Assembly (NCBI GenBank): GCA_013396635.1
Contig: WBMW01000061.1
Coordinates: 50,961 to 114,960 of the forward strand
DNA length: 64,000 nt
Direction: 5' to 3'
Source: Penelope pileata
Lineage: Eukaryota > Chordata > Aves > Galliformes > Cracidae
Below the pieces are notes generated by a model. The model was not told where the DNA came from, did not search any database, and saw only the letters and a list, made by a program, of their open reading frames with translations. Position numbers and translations under genes: made by a program. Shown one piece after another: positions 13,930 through 26,704 of the stretch; position 1 is the stretch's first letter; each line of letters starts with the position of its first letter.

Positions 13930-14013
13930 ACGGAATGGTTGAGGTTGCAAGAGAACTCTGGAAGTCATTTGGTCCTGCCCTTGTTTAAGCAGGGTGACCT
14001 AGCCCCCCCCCCC
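13930..14013 (-). mobile_element. Short CR1 3'-end scrap (minus strand)
   Basis: The order GGAATGGTTGAGGTTG, then CTCTGGAAGTCATTTGG, then CCTGCCCTTGTTTAAGCAGG, then GTGACCTAG matches the inverted 3' UTR of CR1 families. The terminal octamers are missing and the fragment runs into a C10 plus A7 homopolymer that ends at an ambiguous base. Confidence 0.72.
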
Positions 14014-14020
14014 AAAAAAA

Positions 14021-14021
14021 N
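14021..14021. other. Ambiguous base (N)
   Basis: A single N directly after a run of ten C and seven A, so most likely an unresolved homopolymer in the assembly and not biology. Confidence 0.95.
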
Positions 14022-17000
14022 TCTGTGTTTTCAGGTCAGAGACTGTCAAGTAATTCTCCAGCTTTGTGAGAACCCATGAGAGGGATGTCAGCAGGTTATG
14101 GATGAAGGTATGTCTCTGCGCCTGAGGGGCTTGCAGGAGGACATGCTGTCATGGTTTAGAGTACAAACCGTTGGAGCGGTGCTGAGAACTGCAAAACATG
14201 AGGGGACCAGACCTGGTGCCGTCTCTATTCCATGCTCTCCCTATGGAAATAATAGCACTTGTGCAATTGCTCAGTGTGTCCAGGCTTTGGAGAGCTCTAG
14301 CTGGCAGTAGGTGAAAACATGCCATGAAGATGTGAACAAAAAGAAGTATTTGTGACAAGGGCTGCATTGGTCAATGCTTAAGTCCCTGTCACAATCTCAT
14401 TTTATTCAGTTTTAGGAATACATATTTAGACATTAATGATAATATTAGTCACACATTAATAATATGTCTAATTATAGAAGTGCCTTTAGACACATCTTTG
14501 CTTTCACTCCAAATTTTTTTTCACATGCTTAGCTTTAAGTTTGTGCTTCAATATCTATGATAATGAGGAATTTGCCTAAAATCAAGGATGCATATGATTG
14601 CCTTTTGAAGGGAGCACTCTCCTAACCTGGGCTTGTTATTATTTATGTTGTGATGGCAGCAACCAAGCACACTTGGGGTGCTCAGTTAATGGAAATGAAT
14701 CTTTCTGCAAAACAATTATAAGATAGAAGGCTGATAGCTTTTTAAGGCAGCATCGTTAGATCAAGGGTATAAGAACGGGTATTTTCAAAATTCTGTTGAA
14801 GGAGACTGTTTCTCAAAGCATCTAATCTCAGCCAAGATAAAGATGACTTGTATCAATCAGAGCGCTTTTTGTAACAGCATGCGATCTGACCACTTGACTA
14901 AGAAAACATTTTTGCTTCAGTCTCTAAGCTCTTATAAGATAAAATCTGCCCATCTCTACATGTGTGAGAGGAGAAACCTCCTGGAAAAGGCAGCAGCAGC
15001 TGCTGGGTGACAACAGAGGTGATTTGAACTGTGGGCTGGTACATCTGCAAGCATGCTGGCATGTGCCCAGCCCATGTGCTGTTTACTGGACTCCAGGAGG
15101 TTGCTCTCTAGCTTACATGAAAAATGGAACAAAATCTGAATTGTAGACTTCCACCTCTTGTCTTGTAGGCATTTAAAAATAATCAGCACCCAATGAAAAA
15201 AGTTGATTAATTTCTTTAAAATATTTATTGCAGGACTAAGCCGTGCTATGAAATTTGTAAATAACATGCTTTACTGTTATACTGGCTTATGTTTCTTCTT
15301 CTACACTCTTCCATATCAATCAAAAATAAAACAAAAGCTTCAGCCCTTAGAATGGCACAGCAAAACATGTGACACAGATCTAAAATTTACAAGGTTGTTG
15401 TGCCAAGGTACTGCAAAAATGTTTTTCTAATAACTCAGAACTTCTGAATTATTCTATAGTCCGTCATTGCATAGTCCCGCAAATCGCACATTCCTGTTAG
15501 GCACTTTAGCTGCGAATGTCAGTAAAAATGAAAACAAAAGAACAGGCATTTCATCAGTACTTTATTCTATTCCAACGGTTTTCACATATTTTCATGGGTG
15601 GCACTACTATTCATCCCTTTGAATTGATCATGGTAATGCCTCTGTGCTCCGACTATTGATACAAATGAGATGTAAAGGAACATTTAGTCATTGGATTATA
15701 ACTTTTCAGTTTAAAATTATTTTCCAAATTAAATGGGACAATCACTGTCAGGAATTGATACTGAAAGGGACTAAATCTGTATCTGCCATTTGGTGTGAAA
15801 AATACTTTCCCACTGACATTTAGACTGTATATGTCAACTAAATCCATAATTAGTTTTGAGGAATGATCTGGCATATGAATGGGACACACTATTAGGAAAC
15901 ACACACACAGATGTGCCTCATTATGGAAATACACAATAAAATAAAATAACTTAAAGTAAAATAAGATACTATAATGGAAAATGTAACAAAATATAAGGTG
16001 TCTACATCATTTAGAGCTTTCTGCAGAGCTTTAAATCTGCAAAAAAGTGTAGGAGTAGACTCTGCCTCTCACAAACTGAAAACACTCTCTCCTCAGACTT
16101 TTGCCATGTAGTCACTCACTATTTGGGCAATATACTGATATCAATGAGACTGGTGATTAACTGCATTTCCTAGGGAAATACAGCAATTTAATTTGGGAGA
16201 TACATCTTCTGGAGTTGGATATTATATTTGCATTTCTTGCATTTTGAGTGTATAATACCATTTACTTATTTTTTAAATATGAATTTAGTTATTTTTTGGT
16301 TACACAACGAAGAATATTGAGTTTTCTGTGAGATAGTCTCTATTTCCAGTGGCATGTTGTTACAGATGTTCTCTGCTATATTTACACTGTGTTTCACTGA
16401 GGACTTTTACCCAGATACTGAATGAAGATATTGCTCAAATATGTGTGTTCATTCCTTCTTTCTTGTCTAGTCATTAGTTCTGGGGTTGGTCTCCATGCAG
16501 CAGAACTAGGCCAATTAACTAGGCCAGGAATGGATCTAAGTTAAACTAATACAGCAGAAAAGGGAAAAAAAGGTTAATTTAACACCGTCTGCTTTGTTGC
16601 ATTGCTCCGTAAGCGCTTGTGCTGGCTTAAGGGAGAGGGAGCAAGGGACTACTGAGAAATGAAGAGCGAAGGTAAGGTCAGAGGACTACACAAGTTTATA
16701 CCATCTTGAAGTGTTCATAGAGCCCTAGTGCTTGTCTTGGTAATCTGTTCTGAGTCCATCACTGCTATGCAATTTCAGAACCAAAAACAGCTTTTAAAAA
16801 CTCCAAACTTTAATTAGAAAATTGCCAGAATACAGCATAGAATGAATCATATTGTGATGTTTTGTGTAGTTACTTGTATTCCCTTGTTCATATTTATTAG
16901 CTTATATTATCTAACTACATCTTTCTCATAAAGCAAATTATTGTATGCATGCCATCTCAGGAAAAAAGGCAATCACGAGTAAAAGGAAATTTATTTCTCT

Positions 17001-18038
17001 CAGTGCAAAGTATTTCTGTTTTATGATAACAGCTATAGTGTTTAGCTCACTATATTATAGAACTCAGAAATAAAATGGTGGCTTTCTTATTTAGATAGAC
17101 TGTTCACATATAATTTAAAATATAAATGACTGGGTAATACTGAAAGATGAATCAAAGACAAAAACTGTTCCTACTACTTAAGGCTATATTCATACTCAAG
17201 GGGGAGACTGAGCATTTTTTTGTACAAGGAAATACAAGTATATTTTTAAAAGCAGGCAGAAAGAACACGCGTTTGGGAGGGATCTCTTTGATCCTGAAGT
17301 CCCAATGCCTTGTTACAGCAGGAAGCATAATCATACATGTAATCCTATCTGAAAAGGTATCGTGTTCCTACATTAGCTCCATGCTTCCCTACTTGAAAGC
17401 CTTTATCAGAATCTCACTCCTTTAATAGTGAAAAACTTCCAAGTCTTCAACTCAGGTTAATTCAAATGATCAATTAACTTAGATGACTGAAGAAGTCATA
17501 TTTGTTCGTTGAAGTCTAGATTACCTTGGATCTCAGAAATCTCATTTCATCCCTATTTTGTCACCTCCAAGACAGTCGTAATAAAGAAAGCTAATACAAT
17601 ATGTCATAATGGATTTAATTACTAATTCTGTCTTTCCAAAACCAGGTTTTTCATGGGAAGTTGAACTAGCAGTCTAAAATGACTGAAGGTTCCCTTCCTT
17701 TAATTCAGAATTTCTCAAATAAAGCTGTTACAGCAATTGTTATATATCACAGAATTGTCATGTAAAACAAATGATTTTCCCAACTATCACTGCTAGACTT
17801 TTCCTTGTAAACACAATTTATCATTCTTTCCATTTTAGACAAAGGAAAGCAGAAATGTTCTCCATTTCATTAACGTTTAAAAAGCAGATGAGTCAGATGT
17901 ACATCCCATTGACTTTGCGACTGTAGGCTGCAGCTGCGTGAAGGAGAGTTACAAGAATGGTGGAACCGAACTCTTCTTAGTAATGACACCAGCAGATAGT
18001 GCAGCAGCCACAAACTGTAGTTTGGGAGGTTCAAGATG

Positions 18039-18072
18039 CAATTTAATAAAATAATAATAAATAATAATAAAA
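18039..18072. repeat. (AAT)n microsatellite
   Basis: AATAATAAATAATAATAA-type tract, slightly interrupted. Confidence 0.85.
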
Positions 18073-19040
18073 AAGTCATCACCAGGAGAGTAGTTTAGGT
18101 TTGAAAAATGTCATTGAGAGAGACCAGGAGTCTCTGTCCATCAGATGATATAAAGCCATTGTTGAACTAATCTAGTGCTGTCGATATTCCTGCTTCAAGC
18201 AGGAGAAGCAGACGAGCTTTTGCTTGATTATGGTCCAAAGTAGGTCCTACTAGCGTTACTATTGTTTTACACAGTAACTGAAATTCATAGCATGATATGC
18301 AATACATAACATATTTTGTCAGTCCTATCAAATGCCCATCTAATCCTTTCCAACTTGGTCAATCCAACAGCATATTTTTTCAATTTCAGAGTAAAATATT
18401 AGTATGGATCTTACTTGACTGTTTCAGGCATGTACTAGTTCTTGATTGTTGTTTTATCTAACTACATTTAAATCTATTTTAGCAGATACATTACCAAGTA
18501 CTTTATATGTTTCAGAGAGCTACACAGAGAGGATAATTTATCATATTGAGAACAGACTGGGTGGGTATTTGTTTTCATCTAATTTTAGACTGTCAAGAGC
18601 TAGACTTTCATGTTTAAGATAGCCAGAAACATGTTAAGAGACGAGAGCAGTTGTGAAGGAATATTGGTTTTCCTAAGACAGCTATTTAATCTAGGGTATA
18701 TTAATCCTCTTCTGAAAATGCTGATTTCTTTTCATTATGGAGTTTCCAAAATGACTCAGACATCAAGCTTATAAATGCTTAAACTAGGGTACATGAGCAC
18801 AGAGCTTGACACTGTTCAATTAAAATATTTTTATTTTATATAACAGAGAATTAGAGGAAAGCAAACAAGCTTGTGGTTTACAGCTTTAGTATCCTAATTC
18901 CAATCTTCATAACCTTGACATTACATTTCAGGATTTCTGATGTCAGTGCATTACTTTTAAACACATCAAATAGGATCTTTAAATTATTACTGTGTTTGGA
19001 GGTAGAAACTCTTCAAATCATTTCACTTCCTTTGATCTTA

Positions 19041-19068
19041 GGGTTTTTTTTTTGTTTGTTTGTTTTTT
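19041..19068. repeat. Poly(T)/(TTTG)n simple repeat
   Basis: A T tract followed by GTTTGTTTG units and a second T tract. Confidence 0.8.
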
Positions 19069-20952
19069 TGCCTATGATGTATATAACAAATTCTAAAGAA
19101 AAAACGGGGAAAAATCATGGCTTAAGCTGGCATTACAATATATAAACATATATAATAACAGAAGCAATGAAGAAGAGTAAAGCTGACAATAACTTTGTTC
19201 TTTGATAAAACATCCTGCATGTTTCCTTGGCTAAATCCAAGTTAAAATTTCCCTTGATCAATTATTCAACAGATTTCATAAAAGGAAGAATTCCTCACAT
19301 ATTCATCTGTAATGTAAGTAACCTTGATCTTCATAGTTCTCATTTTGTGAGTTGGTCATAGGCATGTCAATGCATTTAGATTTTGATGATGTCAAAAGGA
19401 GCAGTTCAGTCTTGCAATTTCCGTTGTTGTCATGCCCATCAGACCTCTGAAGTACAAAAGGTAACAATATGATATCTACGTTGAAGTATACGTCACGGAG
19501 GCGTCATTAAGTAATATGAGAAACACTGAACACTTGTTGTTCAAAGGCAAAAAAACTGACAGGTCAGGAAGAACTGTGAAAATGAGACTCATCCAACCAT
19601 TTACCCTATGCTCTAATATCCATTCACTGCTCTGGTATCAGTCACTCTCTTTAAATCATTGACCCGAGTCTTTGTCCTCAGGCGAGACACATCTATAATC
19701 CAACTAGAGAATAGTCAATCTTGGTCTAGCTATTTTCACCTTACAAGTGAATAACAAGTTTAAATATTTTCTGCTGGTTTCTGTGGAGATAAAATTAATC
19801 TTGCTATAGTAGTGAGGGCATAAGTGAATCTGAAATAAGTTTCTAGGTATTTCTGTTTGGTTGGTTCTGAAATTAGTGGTTTAAATTCAAGAGGGTCATA
19901 CTATAGTTTCAGTCTATGGCTATCATACCAGTCTATTGGAAGTTTTCAGGAAGTGCTTCAGGGCTATAAATCCACCTGTGAAGGCCCCCCTGCTGTCTAA
20001 TGAAATCTGCTTTCACGCTGTGAGGCAGGCAATTTTATTGCAAATCTCAGTGTATTCTGCTGGCATATCTCACATGTGTTTGATAGACATTTGGCACATG
20101 CATATGCAAGCATTGCAAAGTAGGCAGCAGACAGAGAAAAACCGCCATAAGAAGGCAGCTTGTTTTGATTTGTTGTGTCTTAGCCATCTGGGAAGTGAGG
20201 TACTACTAAGAGAAGAAATACAACTAAGGCTATTTAAAGAAACTTACAGTGACTAGTGTAAAAGTATAAACCTGCAAGACACAGCTTTTACTATTTATTG
20301 ATTTCTTCTTACAGAAAGATTTACTCCCAGTGCTTCTGAATTTAACTTCTGATTAGTCTAAAAGGCCTTGGTCACATTTACTGAACATATTCTCATTTCC
20401 TCTTGAAGAATTTGGCTCTCATAGTTTTGGCATTTGGGTCCATAAAGATAGATTTGAAGACAATGGATTTATTATTGTAGGGAGCACGTTACTATGTTGT
20501 TGTAATGTGATGTATGCATATTGTTCAAATAGTATTAATTTGGACTTAATAATGTATGCAGAATCCAACCTAGGTGAGCAGCTCACTCTAAGAGGGACAG
20601 CAGGGGATGCTCATAAGCAAATAAGAAATCCCAGTGGAGTTACAGCATCACAAATATAAGAAGAAGCAGAACTTCCTATACTAGTTCATTCAGGAACATA
20701 ACCTAAATTTGTTATAAAACGAGAATGAAGTGAGAGTAGGGAAATAAAGATAGACTTAATGCGTCTAGTCTGTCTGTAACAAAGACTTTTGTCAAAGTCT
20801 ACAGTATTTCCAAGGTGGGATCAGAATTGCATTGCACAAAGCAGTGCATAGAAGTACACAAAAATGTAGATTAATAGCTCTGAGTCTCAGAAGTCTGACA
20901 TTACCTTCTCTGTCAGAACAGCACACTCACAGAATGTGAATATTCTAAGGTA

Positions 20953-20953
20953 N
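20953..20953. other. Ambiguous base (N)
   Basis: A single unresolved base inside otherwise ordinary unique sequence. Confidence 0.95.
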
Positions 20954-21991
20954 AAGGTGAGGAATGGGATGAAATAAAAGGAAATCCAGTCAGAAGTCTG
21001 GGAGTCTAAAAGAAGTGGCAACTGGTTAACTGGTACTCTTCAAGAGGCAATGTTGCACATGCCTAGCAGCCTTTTTATGAAGAGTGAAACAACCTGTGAC
21101 TTTCTTGGGGCACAAGCAGATGAATTTTACCCAAGAAAAGAAAACTTTCCACATAGAGGAGACTGCTTCTAAGCACTTTCACATAAAACAAAATGAAGAC
21201 ATCAAAGCCTGCTGGAAGACACAGATTGAATAGTTTCATGAAAATAGGCTAGTTCATTTCCCGTGGGAAAAAATGTGACTAAGGACCATATCTTCCTGAA
21301 TAAAATGAAGTTTTTGTATCCTTGTTTCATTAAATCAGTTGTAGAAACACTTAATTAAATTGGAATTACATTTTCTTTTTCTGTTCTCTAGCTTGCCCAA
21401 AATAAAAGATGTCATGTACCTCAACTGCAGCACTTTTTAGTATATATGACTGCCCATATAAGATGCAGCTATATGCAAAGATGAGAAAGGTTAATCCACC
21501 AATTTTAGCAAGTGAGAACATTTTCCTTTCTGCCTTGCAGCTAGTAGAAAGATTTCCTTTAAGAAACTTCCTCAGCCTCTAAGCTTGTGACGGTGAAGTT
21601 CCAATCTATTTCTAGTGATTTTATCAGTTACTCTAAATTAAAAATATAAAGGATTTTTCTTTCACAATGCCTAGTGGGGGTTACTTGCAAGGACTAGTTT
21701 TCCCTTATTTTACTACTTAATATTATTTTAGCAATTAACCAGTGCAAAAAGGAGAGCAAAGAGATAGATGTGTCACTGATGATGTCTGGCTGATTAAATG
21801 GGTAAGTGCTGTTGGAATGCACTGTGTTAACTTCATGAATGAATTGAGGAAATACAAATTGTCAAATCACTTAACATTTCCTTTTTCCATAGCTCTGACT
21901 TCAGCCATGACAAATACATTCACTGAATTGGCACGCCTTTACCTTTCTGATGAAAACATATTATGTAATTTACTCTTGCTTGCTTGCTCTG

Positions 21992-22835
21992 TTATAGAAT
22001 CATAGAATCATAGAATCATAGAATGGTTCAGGTTGGAAGGGACCTTAGAGATCATCTTGGTCCAACCCCCCTGCCATGGGCAAGGACACCTCCCACTAGA
22101 CCAGGTTGCCCAAAGCCCCATCCAGCCTGGCTTTGAATACTTCCAGGGAGGGGGCATCAATGACTTCTCTGGGCAACCTGTTCCAGTGTCTTACCACCCT
22201 CACAGTGAAGAATTTCTTCCTTATATCTAGTCTAAATCTACCCTCTTCCAGTTTATAACCATTACCCCTTGTCCTGTCATGTTCTATCCCTGTAAAAAGC
22301 CCCTCCCCAGCTTTCCTGTAGGCCCCCTTCAGGTACTGGAAAGCTGCTATCAGGTCCCCCCGCAGCCTTCTCTTCAGGCTGAAGAGTCCTAACTCTCTCA
22401 GCCTGTCCTCGTAGGGGAGGTGCTCCAGGCCTCTGATCGTCCTCGTGGCCCTCCTCTGGACCTGCTCCAACAGCTCCACATCCTTCTTGTGTTGGGGGCC
22501 CCAGAACTGGACACAATACTCCAGGTGAGGTCTCACGAGAGCAGAGTAGAGGGGCAGAATCACCTCCCTCGACCTGCTGGCCACGCTTCTCTTGATGCAG
22601 CCCAGGATGCAGTTGGCCTTCTGGGCTGCAAGCGCACACTGCCGGCTCATGTTGAGTTTCTCATCAACACACACCCCCAAGTCCCTCTCCTCAGGGCTAC
22701 TCTCAAGCCATTCTCCGCCCAGCCTGTATGTGTACTTGGGATTGCCCCGACCCAGGTGCAGGACCTTGCACTTGGCTTTGTTGAACTTCATGTGGTTGGC
22801 ATGGGCCCACCTCTCAAGCCTGCCTGTTATGGATC
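21992..22835 (-). mobile_element. CR1 LINE, best-preserved copy in the window
   Basis: A minus-strand, 5'-truncated CR1 of about 840 bp. Its 3' end is at 21992, with three to four inverted GAATCATA units, one or two more than the other young copies. The 5' end of homology is near 22824-22835, inside the sequence coding for RLERWAHAN. At that junction a 12-bp unit (CTGTTATGGATC) is present twice in tandem (22824-22835 and 22836-22847), which may be filler or a small duplication made on insertion. CR1 normally leaves no target-site duplication, so the exact 5' border cannot be fixed. Confidence 0.97.
22096..22821 (-). pseudogene. CR1 ORF2 C-terminal fragment, open frame
   Basis: About 241 codons of the C-terminal part of the CR1 reverse-transcriptase polyprotein, without a stop or frameshift and ending at TAG (22098-22096). 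Recognisable CR1 blocks in order: MKFNKAKCKVLHLGR, then CALAAQKAN, then LGCIKRSVASRSREVILPLY, then SALVRPHLEYCVQFWGPQ, then RRATRTIRGLEHLPYEDRL, then FRLDIRKKFFTVRVVRHWNR. The endonuclease and the polymerase core with the FADD box are absent through 5' truncation, so it has no own start and cannot act. The frame stays open for 22 codons into flanking DNA, to an ATG at 22887, but that extension is chance. In the LFSL..RRL block one codon appears to be missing compared with the copy at 41701-42488 (LFSLEKARLRG). Confidence 0.93.
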
Positions 22836-22847
22836 CTGTTATGGATC

Positions 22848-25800
22848 CTTGGTATGTTTGAGACGTACTGGTGGTGGCAAAAAACACATTGAATCTCTAT
22901 GATGGGATAGGAGCCTCATTGCTAATTAACTTCTGAATAAAACTATAAGTTGCTGTCTATCTGCACAGTGAAAGTGAAGAACCTGAAGATCTTCTGCTTG
23001 CATTTAGCACAGGAGTGTCCTGTCACACTGCTTCAAAGATCTTGATTTTAAAGAAAGGCTGGATGACAGCTGCTTTTACCTTCTTCAGAACTTGCTTAAC
23101 TTCTTGTGTAATCAAAGCTTCATTTCCTTAATGATATTGAAGGAAGCGCATTTACAGAAATACTGGGACATTTTAAGCTTTCTGGTATCGTGATTAGTCT
23201 GTATTTTCCTGAATGTTAGTGCCCTGAAGGGACAGTTTTAGCATCAGTGTGTTGAAGGTGATTAAACCATGTTGTCAGTAAATAGTTCTCGCAAGAACTT
23301 GAACTCAGGTATTTAATCATAGGTACTTGTAAAGATAAGTTTGATCAGAAATTGGTATATCTTGAAAATGAATCAAATCAGAATGTAGAAAAAATTTACT
23401 ATGATTTACATTTACAATACTATTTATGTTACTATTTTATGTCAATCTATTTTCACGTTAAAAAGTTTATTTATCAACCTACAAAGAGGTAATTTAATTT
23501 TATCTAACAAGTTTCCTTCTTAGAAAGTAGCTTTGATAGAGTTCCCTTGATAAAACTAATAGTCATCCTGGAGTGAAGCTGAAGAGTCATGTTTAGTAAA
23601 GACAGGCTGTGCAATAAGTAGAGAAAATAACAGAATATAGATTTCACAGTTAAAAATCATCTCTTTAATTAGGAAGACTTAACACTGTTAGAAAACAAGT
23701 GGCAAAGAGAAAGTGAACAAACCACATCTTACTTAGAAGTAGCCTATAAATCTGTACACCAAAGTCATTGGGCTGATTCATTTCTTCTCCAGCACCCTGT
23801 CGTATGTTAAGAAACTCACAGACTTCTTGGAAAATTTTTTTGGTACTGTAATACATTTTTACTTTAGGATTACTTCTCAGAAATCCTTTAAAAAATTGAC
23901 TATATAACATATGTATTCTAATTATCATCAGAAAGGTGAGAGGAGTTAAATTACTCACACTCTGAACCACCACTAGGCTACTCTAATCACAAGTTACCTG
24001 GTATTTCAGTACCATCATATTCATTTGGCATCCAGAAGAAAATGTAAATTCCTTAAGACTATATTTACAGAAGCAGGAGATGATTAAGTTGTTGAACAAC
24101 CTTGCATCTCAGATCCCATAAATTGTGGTGTATTTAGAGAATAGCAAAGTATACTCAGTATACTGTAAATGATGATCACTGAGGGGAAGCTCGAAGAGGG
24201 TAGTGAGTTTATACTCTTTTGGCATCATTAATTTTAATTTGAAACTTGGGTCTGAAAGGCAAATTTAAATGACAGCGTAGGACTTCGCAAAAAGTTCCCC
24301 TAGAGCCTGAACCTACTCAGAACAATGATGAAAGATGAAATGCTGGATATTAAATACTTTGGAGACTTAAGCTAATACAGTCCCCTGTCAATCAGATGTA
24401 TCCTGGCCTCCCCCTTCCATTAAGCACTTGGGAACACCATTGCTTGACACGGTGTTTTGTGAGAAATGATAGATGTTCTATGCCATGTGAGCAGGAGGCT
24501 CCAGGGCCAGGAATGTCATCACCCCTTTTTTTTTGAAACACTGCATGAGTAGATGAGTGTATTAGCATGTAAATTCAATTACCTGACTGCTGGGTGCAGC
24601 CCACACAGCTGACGAAGCAGTTCCTAGGGGTTCCTAAACAGCTGCTGCTTGCTTTTGACACTCAATTGTTTTACACTGCTTGCATGGAGAGGAGCAAAGC
24701 GTTTGTAGGAAAAAGGGTGTAGGACAGGAAAAAAAAGTGTTTGTAAAACAGCATCTAAAGTTCAAGTGGATTAAATGGTCAGTTACCAGCTTCTGTGGAC
24801 AGTAAAGATCCAACAGCTTTTTCAGTCCTATAATAATCCATGTGAAAATCTTCATGTATCTGGACATTACCAGATGCATTAGTTCAATCACTAGCATATG
24901 ACACTGATGTAATTTATATACCAACACTTTTATAACAAGAATTTTCCTGTCCTGTGGAAGGAAAAATATCAATCTTGACAGTTTTGACAGATGAGTCAAA
25001 TAACTGTAATGAATCAAAGTACATTTGTAGCTGCCAGAAATAATATGCTAGCCGAAGTGTTACTGGATAATACTATTTTGGTAAAACACCAGCATTTACA
25101 GGAACTGGATCCACTCCTTATACCTCTTTGGGCTTACCATTGGTGAGGAAAGAAAAGCCTAATATGCTTATATTCACACTATTGTTAGCATCTTGTTTTG
25201 TTTCTCTGTATGTTATATAGATGTTTTTTGACTATTCATAAAAATATTAATCCAAGAGGAGGCACCTAATTTACCTCTTATCTCATTGCGAACTGCTGGC
25301 TAAACAATTTTCAGTTTTGAACAATGCTTTGTTATGAAATTCATTCAAGTTTGTAATAGATGAGAATAAAATCACTTACACGGTATGATAAGAACTTGTT
25401 TAGTGTGACATAGTATTTAGTGCTTAATTTTTCCTGAAGAAAGAGTATTTAAATTTATAACAGAATGAGTTTACTTTTCCTGGTTTTAATAATTTATTTA
25501 TTTTGTTTGGTGCATGAATGAAATAAATAGTTATTCATATATCTCTGCTTCAATTGTGTTTTGATTTTGTATTTTGCCGTAAAGCATGGAGAGGGAAGAG
25601 CGTTCTGAACCATTGAAAGTGTTGTGTGTCCTTATTGCCTGTGGTGCTGAGGCAGATGTGTAGATGTATAGGTAATTCTGAGCCTTAATTATGTTCTTTG
25701 TTGATTCACAATTATTGAATATATTATTAACACTATATGCTGTCATGGTTGACAGATATTTCCCTGTAAATTATTATTCTGCAAAAGTAACACAAAGGCA

Positions 25801-25990
25801 TCTTCACCATTGTATGTAGATCCTAATCCCTCTCATTGCTTCTCATGAAATGAGACTTCATATTCTGGTCCAACATACAGTATGGAAAATAGAAATATCT
25901 AATGAGGTATTAACAGGTGTGGGGGTGTAATGCTGGGTGCAAGTGTTCGTTATCATGCGTGTATGAAAGACACTCAAACTCTCCAAGGTT
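22848..25990. other. Unique AT-rich sequence, no gene seen
   Basis: No repeat family recognised. Two minus-strand open frames (23665-23973, 102 codons; 24634-25017, 127 codons) show no family motif and are probably chance, because their residue content simply follows the local AT-rich composition. Confidence 0.6.
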
Positions 25991-26704
25991 TTGTTGCGTG
26001 TCCATGCCCACATGGTGGCAGGGAGCTGCGGGGCTGTTCCATGAGGAGAGACCAGGGCTGCCCAGTGTTGTTCCAGCCAGCTCCAACGACCCTGCCACAG
26101 GGCACGGCTGGGCCCAGCAGCCAACGTGGCAGCACCTCTGGAAAGCAAATTTAGGAAAGGAGATAAAATGCCGGACAGAGGTAGGAGAAGAGAACGAAAA
26201 AGACTGAGAAACAGCAAAGGGAACAGCAAGCTCAGTGAAGGAAAGGGGATGCTCCATGCACCAGAGCGGAGAATCTCCTGCAGGCCGTGGAGTTCAGTGC
26301 TAAAGCAGAGGGAAAGCATGAGGATAAAGGAGCGGCAGGGAGAAACTGCTACATACTGACCATAATCCGCATTCCCCAACTTCCTCTGTGCTGCCCAGGG
26401 TAGGGAGAGGAGTTGAAAGCAGAGCTAGGTCTCAAAAGGGAGTAGGAAATGTGTTGGTTTAATGTTTGCCTTTTTGTGTCCTGCTACCTGAATAAATAAT
26501 TGCATTTTTTATTTTAATTGGCAACAAATTAATTTTCCCCAAGGTGAGTCTTTTTTTTTCCTGTAATGGTAATTGTTCTCCCTGTCTTTATCTTGGCCCA
26601 TCACCTTTCTCATTCCTGCCCATTTTCTCCCTCCATCAGCCTGAGGAAGGGTGGGTGAGCGGCTGTGTAGGCATTTGGATGTTAGCCAAGGCGAACGCAC
26701 CACA
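25991..26704 (+). mobile_element. Solo ERV LTR, plus strand (TGTGTTGGG...CACCACA family)
   Basis: The sequence follows the layout of a common bird ERV LTR. The 5' part (from about 25991; left border uncertain) has GGTGGCAGGGAGCTGCGG. A purine-rich middle follows (GAGCGGAGAATCTCCTGCAG, then GGAGCGGCAGGGAGAAACTG), then TTTTAATTGGCAACAAATTAATTTTCCCC, then GGTGAGTC and CTGTAATGGTAATTG, then CTCCCTGTCTTTATCTTG. The 3' part has GTGAGCGGCTGTGTAGGCAT and ends in GCACCACA at 26704. The polyadenylation signal position reads AACAAA instead of AATAAA. No viral coding sequence adjoins it, so this is a solo LTR or lone remnant. I see no matching 5-bp target duplication. The purine-rich part creates the long but meaningless open frames seen here on both strands. 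Confidence 0.85.

Larger units (their letters stand above)
14022..21991. other. Unique AT-rich sequence, no confident gene
   Basis: Large unique stretch. An unclassified, less AT-rich block lies at 14098-14393 and a 106-codon open frame at 19936-20256; both are discussed as findings. Simple repeats occur at 18039-18072 and 19041-19068. A single N sits at 20953. No CR1, LTR or DNA-transposon sequence was recognised otherwise. Confidence 0.65.

Noticed and set aside
19760..19880. Possible decayed 5' end of a TGTCCTGGTTT-family LTR
   Set aside because: GCTGGTTTCTGTGGAGATAA followed by ATTAATCTTGC resembles the LTR start only loosely, and none of the later LTR landmarks follow.
22420..22902. 160-codon plus-strand open frame
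   Set aside because: Antisense shadow of the CR1 reverse-transcriptase frame on the minus strand.
23665..23973. 102-codon minus-strand open frame
   Set aside because: The middle looks mildly protein-like, but no motif or exon border supports it; probably chance.
24634..25017. 127-codon minus-strand open frame outside any repeat
   Set aside because: Hydrophobic, Leu/Ile-rich composition as expected from AT-rich DNA. No domain, no splice-site context and no family recognised.
25858..26379. 173-codon minus-strand open frame
   Set aside because: It overlays the purine-rich middle of the ERV LTR on the opposite strand. The frame is open because of base composition and carries no protein motif.
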